Shown here piece by piece: positions 52,329 through 60,953 of a stretch of 64,000 nt of DNA. Within the stretch, counting starts at the first letter, position 1. Each line of letters begins with the position of its first letter. A model generated the notes under the pieces. The model saw only the letters and a list, made by a program, of their open reading frames with translations. It made no database searches and was not told the DNA's origin. A program made the translations under genes and the position numbers. This DNA is from Defluviicoccus sp. (GTDB lineage Bacteria > Pseudomonadota > Alphaproteobacteria > MPNO01): positions 1-64,000 of the forward strand of contig JAJDVM010000311.1 of NCBI GenBank assembly GCA_022826125.1. Reading direction: 5' to 3'.

Positions 52329-53903
52329 ATGATCTATTTCGCCAAGTGGAAGATCGTCCTTATCGCCGTCGTGTGCGCGCTCGGCATCTTCTATGCCTCG
52401 CCCAACGTGGTGGACCGCGGCATGCTCGAGGGCATTCCGGACGGGCTTCCCAACAAGCAGATCAGTCTAGGTCTGGACCTACAGGGCGGTTCGCATCTCC
52501 TGCTCGAAGTGGAGGTCGACGCCGTGATCCGCGAGCGGCTGGTCGCGCTGGTCGACGCCGCCCGTACCGAGCTCAGACGGAGCCGAATCGGCTATCAGGG
52601 GCTTGGCGTACAGGGCCAGGGCATCGCGTTCACGGTGCGCGATCCCGGCAAGCTGGAAGAGGCGCGGCGTATCGCCCGGCAGCTTGAGACGGGGACCGAA
52701 ACGACGGTCAGCGGCAACCGGTTCACCATCGTCCTTACCGAACAGTCGGTCCGCGACGTCAAGACGTCCGCGGTCAACCAGTCGATAGAGATCGTCCGCC
52801 GCCGGATCGACGAAACCGGCGTGCGCGAGCCCGCGATCCAGCGCCAGGGCGCGGACCGCATCCTGGTCCAGCTTCCGGGCGTCAAGGACCCCGAGCGCAT
52901 CAAGCGCCTGCTGGGTAAGACCGCGAAGATGAATTTCCGCCTCGTCGATCCGTCCATGTCGGCGGAGCAGGCGCGCCGCGGAAGCCCGCCGCCGGGTTCT
53001 GAACTGCTGCCCGCCGACAACGAGATCGGCCCGGACGGCGAACCCGTGCAGTACCTGGTCCGCAAGCGCGTGATGGTGAGCGGCGACACGCTGGTCGATG
53101 CGCAGCCGACGGTGCAGGACGCCCAGCCCGTCGTCAGCTTCCGCTTCGACGCCGTGGGAGCGCGGAGGTTCGGCGATACCACGCGCCGCAATGTCGGACG
53201 GCCCTTCGCTATCGTGCTCGACGGCAAGGTGATCAGCGCGCCCGTGATTCGCGAACCGATCCTCGGCGGGTCCGGCATCATCTCCGGCAATTTCACCGTC
53301 CAGTCGGCGCGCGATCTCGCGCTGCTGCTGCGCGCCGGCGCATTGCCGGCGCCGCTGACGGTGCTGGAAGAGCGCACCGTCGGGCCCGGCATGGGCGCCG
53401 ATTCGATCCGCGCCGGCAAGATCGCGAGCGTGCTCGCTATCGTGCTGGTGATCGTCTTCATGGCGGCGGTCTACGGGGTATTCGGCCTGATGGCCTGTAT
53501 CGCGCTGACGCTCAACATGATCCTGATCGGCGCGGCGCTGTCGCTGCTGCAGGCGACGCTGACCCTTCCGGGAATCGCGGGAATCGTGCTGACCATCGGC
53601 ATGGCGGTCGATGCCAACGTGCTGATCTTCGAACGAATACGGGAGGAACAGAGAAACGGCCGAACGCCGATCTCGGCGATCGACGCGGGCTATCAGCGCG
53701 CGTTGACGACGATCATCGACGCGAACCTGACCACGTTCATCGCGGCGGTCCTGCTGTTCCAGTTCGGCTCCGGGCCGATCAAGGGGTTCGCGGTGACGCT
53801 CGCGATCGGGCTTCTCACGTCGATGTTCACCGCGATCATGGTGACCCGGCTGATGGTGGTGACCTGGCTCCGGCGGCGCCGGCCGCAGGTCCTGCCCCTC
53901 TGA
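52329..53903 (+). CDS. secD: protein translocase subunit SecD
   Basis: A 524-residue RND-type Sec accessory protein. N-terminal helix, then LGLDLQGGSHLLLEV (D1 motif), periplasmic P1 domain, and five C-terminal helices with AVDANVLIFERIREE. Uses proton motive force to finish translocation with SecF, 16 bases downstream. The ATG has no obvious Shine-Dalgarno sequence. Confidence 0.96.
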   Translation: MIYFAKWKIVLIAVVCALGIFYASPNVVDRGMLEGIPDGLPNKQISLGLDLQGGSHLLLEVEVDAVIRERLVALVDAARTELRRSRIGYQGLGVQGQGIAFTVRDPGKLEEARRIARQLETGTETTVSGNRFTIVLTEQSVRDVKTSAVNQSIEIVRRRIDETGVREPAIQRQGADRILVQLPGVKDPERIKRLLGKTAKMNFRLVDPSMSAEQARRGSPPPGSELLPADNEIGPDGEPVQYLVRKRVMVSGDTLVDAQPTVQDAQPVVSFRFDAVGARRFGDTTRRNVGRPFAIVLDGKVISAPVIREPILGGSGIISGNFTVQSARDLALLLRAGALPAPLTVLEERTVGPGMGADSIRAGKIASVLAIVLVIVFMAAVYGVFGLMACIALTLNMILIGAALSLLQATLTLPGIAGIVLTIGMAVDANVLIFERIREEQRNGRTPISAIDAGYQRALTTIIDANLTTFIAAVLLFQFGSGPIKGFAVTLAIGLLTSMFTAIMVTRLMVVTWLRRRRPQVLPL

Positions 53904-53919
53904 ACCGCGGAAGGCCGGC

Positions 53920-54858
53920 ATGCGCCTCATCAGCCTGATCCCGACCGGAACCAAGATCGATTTCATGCGCTGGCGCCGGATCGCCGGCATGGCATCGGGA
54001 GTGCTCGCGACGCTCTCGATCGTCCTGTTTTTGGGCGTCGGGCTCAACTACGGCATCGATTTTCGCGGCGGCATCCTGGTCGAGATCAGGACCGAAGGTC
54101 CGGCGGATATAGGTCAATTGAGATCGGATCTGTCCAATCTGAATCTCGGCGAGGTCGAGCTTCAGGAGTTCGGCGAGCCGACCGACGTGCTGATCCGGAT
54201 CGAGCGGCAGGCCGGCGAGGAGCGCGAGCAGCTCAAGGCGGTCGAGGTGGTGAAGGAAGCGCTCGGCCCCGGTGTCGATTACCGTCGGGTCGAGTTCGTG
54301 GGGCCCAAGGTGGGCGCGGAGCTGATCGAGGCCGGGATCACGGCCGTGCTGCTGGCCCTCGCGGCGATGCTGATCTACATCTGGTTCCGCTTCGAGTGGC
54401 AGTTCGGCGTCGGCGCGGTCATCGCGCTGATGCACGACGTGATCCTCACCATCGGGGTCTTTTCGGTTCTCGGGCTGGAGTTCAACCTGTCGACGGTGGC
54501 CGCGGTCCTCACCATCGCCGGGTATTCGATCAACGACACCGTGGTGATTTACGACCGGGTGCGCGAGAACCTGCGGAAATACAAGACCCTGCCCCTCGAC
54601 GACCTGCTGAACCTCAGCGTCAACGACACGCTTTCCCGGACGATCCTCACCAGCGTGACCACGCTTCTCGCGCTCCTTTGCCTGTTCTTCTTCGGCGGGC
54701 AGGTCATCAAGGGCTTCAGCTTCGCGATGATCTGGGGGGTGATCGTGGGGACCTATTCCTCGATCTGGGTCGCGGTGCCGCTGCTCGTCTACATGAAGCT
54801 CAAGCGCGGCGGCCTTATCGTGGGCGAAGTCGACGACGACCAGCCCGCCGGGGGCTGA
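53920..54858 (+). CDS. secF: protein translocase subunit SecF
   Basis: A 312-residue membrane partner of SecD: GLNYGIDFRGGILVEI, FVGPKVGAELIEAGI and YSINDTVVIYDRVREN are the family signatures. Start behind GGAAGG. Stop 4 bases before the Mth938-like gene. Confidence 0.96.
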   Translation: MRLISLIPTGTKIDFMRWRRIAGMASGVLATLSIVLFLGVGLNYGIDFRGGILVEIRTEGPADIGQLRSDLSNLNLGEVELQEFGEPTDVLIRIERQAGEEREQLKAVEVVKEALGPGVDYRRVEFVGPKVGAELIEAGITAVLLALAAMLIYIWFRFEWQFGVGAVIALMHDVILTIGVFSVLGLEFNLSTVAAVLTIAGYSINDTVVIYDRVRENLRKYKTLPLDDLLNLSVNDTLSRTILTSVTTLLALLCLFFFGGQVIKGFSFAMIWGVIVGTYSSIWVAVPLLVYMKLKRGGLIVGEVDDDQPAGG

Positions 54859-54862
54859 CCCG

Positions 54863-55243
54863 GTGACGGAGATCGCGCCTGTCGACCCCCGCGGGCGCAG
54901 CGTCATTCAGGCTTATGGCGGGGGCCGGTTCCGAATTTCCGGGACCGAGTTCGCCGGTTCGGTGATCGTCCTCGTCGATTCGGTCCTGTCCTGGCCCGAA
55001 GGCGACCGCGGAGAGCTGTCGATCGTGGGCCTTTCTCCGGTGGTGGAGGCGGAGCCGGGCGTGGAAATTCTGCTCCTCGGCACCGGAAAGACGATGCGGC
55101 CCCTCGATCCCGGCCTGCGCGCCGCCCTCAAGGATCGCGGGATCGTCGGAGACGCCATGGACACGGGCGCGGCGTGCCGGACCTTCAACGTGCTGGCCGG
55201 CGAGGATCGCCGGGTCGCCGCCGCGCTGATCGCGCCGGCCTGA
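54863..55243 (+). CDS. Mth938-like domain-containing protein
   Basis: A 126-residue protein of the Mth938/NDUFAF3-like family: IQAYGGGRFRISGTEFAGSVIV, EILLLGTGKTMRPL, and GAACRTFNVLAGEDRRVAAALI. The mitochondrial relative assembles complex I, and this gene usually follows secF in alphaproteobacteria. An NDUFAF6-like gene also occurs in this window (58034). GTG start at 54863. Confidence 0.9.
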   Translation: MTEIAPVDPRGRSVIQAYGGGRFRISGTEFAGSVIVLVDSVLSWPEGDRGELSIVGLSPVVEAEPGVEILLLGTGKTMRPLDPGLRAALKDRGIVGDAMDTGAACRTFNVLAGEDRRVAAALIAPA

Positions 55244-55254
55244 CCCCGAATCGA

Positions 55255-55280
55255 AACGGGGGCCGCGGACGGCCCCCGTT
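55255..55280. terminator. bidirectional terminator-like hairpin
   Basis: AACGGGGGCC, 6-base loop, GGCCCCCGTT: a perfect 10-bp stem between the convergent Mth938-like and PuuD-like genes. The T-run is interrupted (TTCCCGGTTTCGGTTTCTT), so efficiency is uncertain, but position and symmetry fit shared termination. Confidence 0.75.
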
Positions 55281-55303
55281 CCCGGTTTCGGTTTCTTGTC
55301 GGC

Positions 55304-55912
55304 CTAGAAGATGTTCTGGGCCGAAGTCATCGCATAGAGCATCGGGATCGACAGCATCGTGTTGGTCCGCGAGAACAGCATCGCGCGCCGTCCCGCCGCG
55401 GCCTTCGCGGCGTCGCTCTCGGCTTCGACGATGCCGAGGGCGATCTTCTGCGCCGGCCAGATGATGAACCACACGTTGAACCACATGATCGTGCCGAGCC
55501 ACATACCGATGCCGATCTGGGTGTGCCTGGCGACGTCGTCGGTCAGTCCGATCAGGACCGCCTCGATGAAGTAGCCGTTCAGCAGCGCCAGGATGATGCC
55601 GGTGACGATCGTCCACATCGCGCCCCAGCGGAACCAGAACAGCGCCGCCGGCGCGATCACGCCGGTGATCGCCGGCCGCTTGTCGGCGTCGATCTTCGGC
55701 ATGTTCGGGATCTGGACGAAATTGAAGTAGTAGAGGATGCCGATCCACATGATCCCGCCGAGCACGTGCAGCCAGCGGAACAGGAACGACCACCAGGCCT
55801 GGTCGAACGCCACCCCCTCGCCGTGCCACCATCCCACGACAATGAGCAATACGATCGCCAGCACCACGCCGGCGATAATCGTATTGTTAAGATTCTCCAG
55901 GATTTTCGCCAT
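55304..55912 (-). CDS. PuuD-type urate hydroxylase membrane domain protein, no cytochrome c part
   Basis: A 202-residue membrane protein matching the N-terminal domain of PuuD (PF06181): WLHVLGGIMWIGILYYFNFVQIP, ALFWFRWGAMWTIVTG, GTIMWFNVWFIIWPAQK. Full PuuD continues into a cytochrome c domain, which is absent here, so urate oxidation is not assured. Such short forms are common in alphaproteobacteria. Start behind GGGGAGG. Lies downstream of hpnE on the same strand, 91 bases apart. Confidence 0.85.
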   Translation of the reverse strand: MAKILENLNNTIIAGVVLAIVLLIVVGWWHGEGVAFDQAWWSFLFRWLHVLGGIMWIGILYYFNFVQIPNMPKIDADKRPAITGVIAPAALFWFRWGAMWTIVTGIILALLNGYFIEAVLIGLTDDVARHTQIGIGMWLGTIMWFNVWFIIWPAQKIALGIVEAESDAAKAAAGRRAMLFSRTNTMLSIPMLYAMTSAQNIF

Positions 55913-56003
55913 GTCCTCCCCTCAAGATTTCACGGCCGCGACGAACGCGGCCCGTGCCCAAGTTTCATATTCCGAGCAAGTTTCCGCGCCCAACCGAGTC
56001 GCG

Positions 56004-57278
56004 TCAAGCGGCGCGCGCCCTGGCCCGTTCTTCCAGTACCGACCTGGCGGCGAGAGCACCCGATCCGATGCTACCTTCGATAGTCGCCGGCAGGCCGGTG
56101 TCGGTCCAGTCGCCCGCGAGCATGAGGTTCCGGATGGCGGTGCGGGTCGCCGGCCGCCGGGCGATCTCCGCCGGTGTCTGGGCGATAGTCGCCCGACGCT
56201 CCTTGATGATACGGCAGGGCGGAACCGGCCTTTGCGGATGTCCGAGAACGGGCGCAATTTCCGCCCACAGGAGTTCCGCGAGATCGTCGCCGGGTCGGTC
56301 GATCAAGCGGTCGGCGGCGCTGACCGTAACCGAGACGGAATTGCCCCGGGTGAACAGCCACTGCGCTTCGGCGCCGGTCAACCCCAGAAACGGCATGCCC
56401 CACGGCAGCTCGACAGGCTCTTCGAGCAGGTAATGCGCGTTCAGAATGGGGCTCGACCGGGTGGGTGCGCGGCACTCTGGCAACAGCGATCCGCAGACAT
56501 CGGGCGGGACCGCCAGCACCACGTAGTCGTCGTCTCTGACGGGGACGCTGTCCGCCCCGAATGCCAGCTCCGATGCGCGGCCGTCCTCGACGAGGACGGT
56601 GCGGAGCCGCGAACGGAACCGGATTTCGGCGCCGTTGTCGGCGAGCGTCTTCAGGACGGGATCGACCAGAGCGGCCGACAAACCGTTTCCGAAGAAGAAC
56701 GGACGGCAGGCTTTCTCGCCCCGCAGGAAGGTTTCCCTGACCATGCTCCAAAGGAGCCGCGCCGAGCCTTCGCTCGCGTCGGTATTGAGCACCGCGCGGG
56801 AAAGCGGCTGCCAGAATCGCTCATAGAGCCTGCCTGCGCGGTCGACGCGGTCGCTCACGGTTTCGCCGGACCCGGCGCGGGCGAGTCGAAATATCTCGAA
56901 ATAGTCGGCCGGTCCGGTTCCCGCGACGCGGCGGTCGCGGTTCAGCAACCAGAACGGTATCGGACCGGGGCCGGGGGCAACGCGCCATTTCTCGCCGCTC
57001 GGAATGTCGACAAAAGGGAAGGCGGCGGGCGCGATCTCCGTCACCGCGTCCTCCGAGCCGGCATCCGCCAGGTAGCGCCTTGTGGCCTCGTTGGCGCCCA
57101 GCATCATGTGGCTGCCGTTATCGATCGTGCAGCCCAGGGTCTCGTCGAAGAAGGATCGGCAGCGGCCGCCGGCGTGACCCGCCGCTTCGTACACCGTCAC
57201 CCGCGCTCCCGCCCGGGAGAGCTTCAGCGCGCATGCGAGGCCGGCAAGCCCGGCGCCGACGACATGGACCCTCGTCAA
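56004..57278 (-). CDS. hpnE: hydroxysqualene dehydroxylase HpnE-like FAD enzyme
   Basis: A 424-residue FAD-dependent amine-oxidase-fold protein. The nucleotide site is VHVVGAGLAGLACALKLSRAG and AAGHAGGRCRSFFD is the second glycine-rich piece. DNGSHMMLGANEAT and the late LAGDWTDTGLPATIEGSIGSG are typical of HpnE, which reduces hydroxysqualene to squalene for hopanoids. Overlaps the preceding squalene-synthase-like gene by 4 bases. Confidence 0.92.
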   Translation of the reverse strand: MTRVHVVGAGLAGLACALKLSRAGARVTVYEAAGHAGGRCRSFFDETLGCTIDNGSHMMLGANEATRRYLADAGSEDAVTEIAPAAFPFVDIPSGEKWRVAPGPGPIPFWLLNRDRRVAGTGPADYFEIFRLARAGSGETVSDRVDRAGRLYERFWQPLSRAVLNTDASEGSARLLWSMVRETFLRGEKACRPFFFGNGLSAALVDPVLKTLADNGAEIRFRSRLRTVLVEDGRASELAFGADSVPVRDDDYVVLAVPPDVCGSLLPECRAPTRSSPILNAHYLLEEPVELPWGMPFLGLTGAEAQWLFTRGNSVSVTVSAADRLIDRPGDDLAELLWAEIAPVLGHPQRPVPPCRIIKERRATIAQTPAEIARRPATRTAIRNLMLAGDWTDTGLPATIEGSIGSGALAARSVLEERARARAA

Positions 57279-58000
57279 TTCGACCCCCGACGGAGAAATC
57301 GGGTCTGGAACCGGATCACGGCTCGGTCTAGCGCGGTCAGCTTCACCGTGCGGGCCAGGGGATCGGCTCGACGCAGCCGCCGCGCCAGGCGCCGCCGTTC
57401 CGCGATCTCGATCGTCGCTGCCCGCCGCAGGTCCGGTTCGGGAATCGATCGGGCGGCGGCAAAAGCGTCCGAAAATATCGGGTCCATGCGGTCCAACATC
57501 CGGTCGAGCACCGCCCGGAGGCGCGGCCCGGCTCTGGGTGCGGCGAGATCCTCCTCCGCGACGCCCGTCGACCGTATCCAGTCGCCGGGAAGGTAGACCC
57601 GGTCATGCGTAACGCACTCGGAACGGCAGTGTACGAGCAGGTCGAGCAGGTGGGAGGCCACGCAAAAGGCCTCCAGGCGCAGGCGGGCCGGGGCGTCGAG
57701 CCCGGACGCCTCGCCGAAATTCCCCGCCACGGGCGCGACCGCGAAACCGGCATAGGAGACGAGGTCGCTCCAGTTCCGGAAACGCCGCGCGGAGACCGCT
57801 TTCCGATACGCCTCGCAGGAGCGTTTGAAGACCGGATCTTCGGAGACCTCCGCAAGCCGGCCGAGTGAATCACAGCGCTCTTCGATCGGGCGCGTCGTGT
57901 CGTCGGCCAGCGCGCGGGCCCGTTCGAGCGCGGGAACGCCGACGAAAATGTCCGGCCAGGCCCCGAACCGCTCCCTATCCAATGGCGTTGTCGGGCGCAT
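57275..58000 (-). CDS. degenerate squalene/phytoene-synthase-like protein (HpnC/HpnD-type)
   Basis: A 241-residue protein that aligns with the squalene/phytoene synthase fold: DLVSYAGFAVAPVAGNFGEASG, FCVASHLLDLL, DRVYLPGDWIRSTGVAEEDL. It is shorter than HpnC/HpnD, and the two aspartate-rich substrate-binding motifs are not conserved (the second reads LLDLLVHCRSE). It is coupled to hpnE, where a working synthase would be expected, so the synthase may be elsewhere or this may be a partner subunit. Start ATG at 58000, 33 bases from the divergent NDUFAF6-like gene. Confidence 0.7.
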   Translation of the reverse strand: MRPTTPLDRERFGAWPDIFVGVPALERARALADDTTRPIEERCDSLGRLAEVSEDPVFKRSCEAYRKAVSARRFRNWSDLVSYAGFAVAPVAGNFGEASGLDAPARLRLEAFCVASHLLDLLVHCRSECVTHDRVYLPGDWIRSTGVAEEDLAAPRAGPRLRAVLDRMLDRMDPIFSDAFAAARSIPEPDLRRAATIEIAERRRLARRLRRADPLARTVKLTALDRAVIRFQTRFLRRGSN

Positions 58001-58033
58001 CGCCGCAATATACGCCGGTTCGGTGACGCGCAA

Positions 58034-58939
58034 ATGCTGTCCGATTCCCGTTCCTACTGCGCGGCGGAGGTACGCCGCCTCGACCGCGAGCGCTACCTGG
58101 CCGCACTGTTCGCCCCGGGCGGGCGAAGGGACGCGCTGTTTGCGCTCTACGCCTTCGGCCTGGAGACCGCCAAGACCGCGGAAGTCGTTTCGGAGCCGCT
58201 GCTTGGCGAGATCCGGCTGCAATGGTGGCGCGACGCGGTGGATGGGATCTACGACGGGTCGATGCGCGAGCACCCGGTCCTCGAGGCGCTTGCCGAGGCG
58301 ATCGAGACCTGCGGCCTGGAGCGTTTGTCCTTTCACGCGATCCTGGACGGGCGCGCCGCCGACCTCCGTGAGCGGCCGTTCGAAAATCCCGGAGCGCTCG
58401 AGGATTACCTGACGCAAACCGCCGTCAGCACGGTCGAACTCGCCTGCCAGGCGCTTGGCGCGGAGAACGGCGCGATGGAACCGATCGTTCGGGAGGCCGG
58501 GCTCGGGTTCGGTCTTGCCGGGGTTCTGCGCGCCATTCCCTTTCACGTCGGCCAGCGCCGGCTCTATGTGCCCCTGTCGTCGATGACCGAGGCCGGGATC
58601 GCGCCCGCCGCGCTTTTCGACCGTGCTCCGCCGGGGAATTTCGCCGAGGCCGTCAAGCCCATCGCGGCGCGCGCCCGGAGGCACATCGACGCGCTGCGCC
58701 GGAGGCGCCACGACATCCCGGTCGGCGCCCGGGCGGCGTTTCTTTCGCTTGCCGTGTCCGAAGCGTATCTGCGGCGTCTCGCTCGCAACGGTCACGACGC
58801 CTTCGATCCGGGCCTTGCATTCTCGCCGCTCGCGGCTCAGCTCCGCATCGCCCGCGCCGCGATGACCAGGCGCTATTCGGCCGCGTCGGATAGCGGACCG
58901 GACCAGCGTTCGAGGTCGATCAGCGCACGCTCGCAATAG
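58034..58939 (+). CDS. NDUFAF6-like squalene/phytoene synthase family protein
   Basis: A 301-residue protein: [53 protein letters not shown] is the typical opening of the alphaproteobacterial relatives of mitochondrial NDUFAF6, a complex I assembly factor. Aspartate-rich catalytic motifs are absent here, as in that group. The last roughly 20 residues ([17 protein letters not shown]) are read across the end of the convergent trmFO gene (67 bases shared) and look like a non-conserved extension. Confidence 0.85.
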   Translation: MLSDSRSYCAAEVRRLDRERYLAALFAPGGRRDALFALYAFGLETAKTAEVVSEPLLGEIRLQWWRDAVDGIYDGSMREHPVLEALAEAIETCGLERLSFHAILDGRAADLRERPFENPGALEDYLTQTAVSTVELACQALGAENGAMEPIVREAGLGFGLAGVLRAIPFHVGQRRLYVPLSSMTEAGIAPAALFDRAPPGNFAEAVKPIAARARRHIDALRRRRHDIPVGARAAFLSLAVSEAYLRRLARNGHDAFDPGLAFSPLAAQLRIARAAMTRRYSAASDSGPDQRSRSISARSQ

Positions 58940-60219
58940 GCCCGCTTGCGGTCGCGTCCCCGCTTGCGCTCGGCGAGAGGGGGCAGGAGGCCGAAATTGA
59001 CGTTCATCGGCTGGAACACCTCCGCCTCCGCGCCGCCCGTGATGTGGCCCAGCAGGGCGCCGAGCGCGGTGGTCGGGGGAGGGGGCGCGAAAGACCGGCC
59101 GAGGCTGTCGGCGGCCGCGAACCGGCCGGCGAGCAGGCCGATGGCGGCGCTTTCCACATAGCCCTCAACCCCGGTGATCTGGCCGGCGAAGCGGAGCCTG
59201 GGGGCGGCGCGGAGCCGCAGCGTGGCATCGAGCAGGCTGGGCGAGTTGATGAACGTGTTCCGGTGAAGGCCGCCGAGACGTGCGAACTCGGCGTTCTCCA
59301 GTCCCGGGATCGCGCGAAAAACCCGCCGCTGTTCGCCGTGGCGCAGCTTGGTCTGGAACCCGACCAGGTTGTAGAGCGTGCCGAGCGCGTTGTCCTGCCG
59401 CAGCTGGACGACCGCATGCGCGCGCTTGCCGGTATTCGGGTCGGTCAGGCCGACGGGCTTCATGGGTCCGAAGCGAAGCGTGTCCCGCCCGCGCTCGGCC
59501 ATCACCTCGATGGGGAGGCAGCCCTCGAAATAGGGGGTGTCGCGTTCCCAGTCCTTGAATTCGGTCTTTTCCGCCGAAAGCAGCGCGTCGACGAAGGACT
59601 CGTACTGCGCCTCGTTCATCGGGCAGTTGATGTAGTCGGAGCCGGTTCCGGCCGGGCCGGCCTTGTCGTAGCGGCTCTGGAACCAGGCGACGTCGAAATC
59701 GATGGATTCGCGATAGACGATGGGCGCGATCGCATCGAAGAAGGCGAGCGAATCCTCGCCGGTCAGGGCGCGGATGGCTTCCGCCAGCGGCGGCGATGTC
59801 AGCGGACCGGTCGCGACGATCGCGTTGGTCCAGTCTTCGGGGGGCAGGCCGGCGATCTCTCCCCGCTCGATCCGGATGAGCGGTTCGGCCGCGATCGCGG
59901 CTCCGACGGCGTCGGAAAAGCCGTCCCGATCGACGGCGAGGGCGCCGCCCGCCGGCACCTTGTTGGCATCGGCGGCGGCAAGGATGACCGAAGACAGACG
60001 CCGCATCTCTTCGTGCAGCAGGCCGATCGCCGAGGATCCGGCGTCGTCGGACCGGAACGAATTGGAGCAGACGAGCTCGGCGAGCCCGTCGGTCCGGTGA
60101 ACCTCGGTCGGCCGTTCCGGCCGCATCTCGTGCAGGATCGCCGGTACTCCGGCGCGTGCGATCTGCCAAGCCGCTTCAGAGCCGGCCAAACCGCCGCCGA
60201 TGACATGAACGGGCGTCAT
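58873..60219 (-). CDS. trmFO: methylenetetrahydrofolate-tRNA-(uracil-5-)-methyltransferase TrmFO
   Basis: A 448-residue FAD and folate-dependent enzyme making m5U54 in tRNA. The FAD site is [18 protein letters not shown], and [17 protein letters not shown] and [20 protein letters not shown] are diagnostic. The ATG at 60219 overlaps the chaC stop by 4 bases; the very long ORF-track entry runs into antisense sequence. Last gene of uvrA-chaC-trmFO. Confidence 0.95.
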   Translation of the reverse strand: MTPVHVIGGGLAGSEAAWQIARAGVPAILHEMRPERPTEVHRTDGLAELVCSNSFRSDDAGSSAIGLLHEEMRRLSSVILAAADANKVPAGGALAVDRDGFSDAVGAAIAAEPLIRIERGEIAGLPPEDWTNAIVATGPLTSPPLAEAIRALTGEDSLAFFDAIAPIVYRESIDFDVAWFQSRYDKAGPAGTGSDYINCPMNEAQYESFVDALLSAEKTEFKDWERDTPYFEGCLPIEVMAERGRDTLRFGPMKPVGLTDPNTGKRAHAVVQLRQDNALGTLYNLVGFQTKLRHGEQRRVFRAIPGLENAEFARLGGLHRNTFINSPSLLDATLRLRAAPRLRFAGQITGVEGYVESAAIGLLAGRFAAADSLGRSFAPPPPTTALGALLGHITGGAEAEVFQPMNVNFGLLPPLAERKRGRDRKRAYCERALIDLERWSGPLSDAAE

Positions 60220-60950
60220 TCGTTTGCCGCCGCGCGCGCCCTCTCGCGCCTCACCAGCGTCGACAGAGTCTGCATGCCGGTGTCCTGGATGCCGAGCGAA
60301 TCGAGATGCGAGACCGTGTTGTAGAGATACTCGCGGCTCGAACCGAGTTCGCCCTCGCCGAAAGCGATATGGCGCGCGGCCTCTTCCGGCGGTACCCGGC
60401 CCGCATAGAAGACATGCCCGGGGTTGGCGACGAAGGTAATCGCTGAGACGGGACCGTCGGCGGTCCGGACGGTTACCCAGCGGGCGTCGTAGGCGGTCGA
60501 GACCATCTCGCGCATGAACACGCTCCGCAGCTCGGTTTCGACCTCCTCCGCGGCAATCCTGAGCGCGAGCCCGTTGCAGGATCCGCCCCGCGAAAGTCCC
60601 ATCATCATGCCGGGCTTTTCCCGGCTTCCCCGGCCGATCGTCGACCAGAACACGAAGCGCCGGTGATAGCCGTGCACCCGGCCGGCACGCGTCTCGGTGT
60701 GGCGAAAGGCCGGGTTCCACATCAGCGAGCCGTAACCGAACACCCAGACGTCCTCGCCGGCGGGCGCCTCCGCCAGCATTTCGCGCATGATCGCGGTCCG
60801 TTCCTCGACCGACTTGATGCGCAGGTTGTAGCGGCGGGCATTCTCGCGGACAAACCGTTCGATCCGGCCGGAGAGGATCGCCTCCCGGGTGAGCACGAAG
60901 CCGTGGGTCCCGGCCGCGCCGCCTCCGTGACTCCGGTCGCCCCGGGGCAA
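60216..60950 (-). CDS. ChaC-type gamma-glutamylcyclotransferase
   Basis: About 244 residues: [15 protein letters not shown] is the substrate-binding loop, and the conserved Glu is in [14 protein letters not shown]. ChaC enzymes degrade glutathione to 5-oxoproline and Cys-Gly. TTG start at 60950 lies 3 bases after uvrA; a GTG at 60896 (giving LTREAIL, close to the E. coli ChaC start) is an alternative. Confidence 0.9.
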   Translation of the reverse strand: MPRGDRSHGGGAAGTHGFVLTREAILSGRIERFVRENARRYNLRIKSVEERTAIMREMLAEAPAGEDVWVFGYGSLMWNPAFRHTETRAGRVHGYHRRFVFWSTIGRGSREKPGMMMGLSRGGSCNGLALRIAAEEVETELRSVFMREMVSTAYDARWVTVRTADGPVSAITFVANPGHVFYAGRVPPEEAARHIAFGEGELGSSREYLYNTVSHLDSLGIQDTGMQTLSTLVRRERARAAANE

Positions 60951-60953
60951 CGA

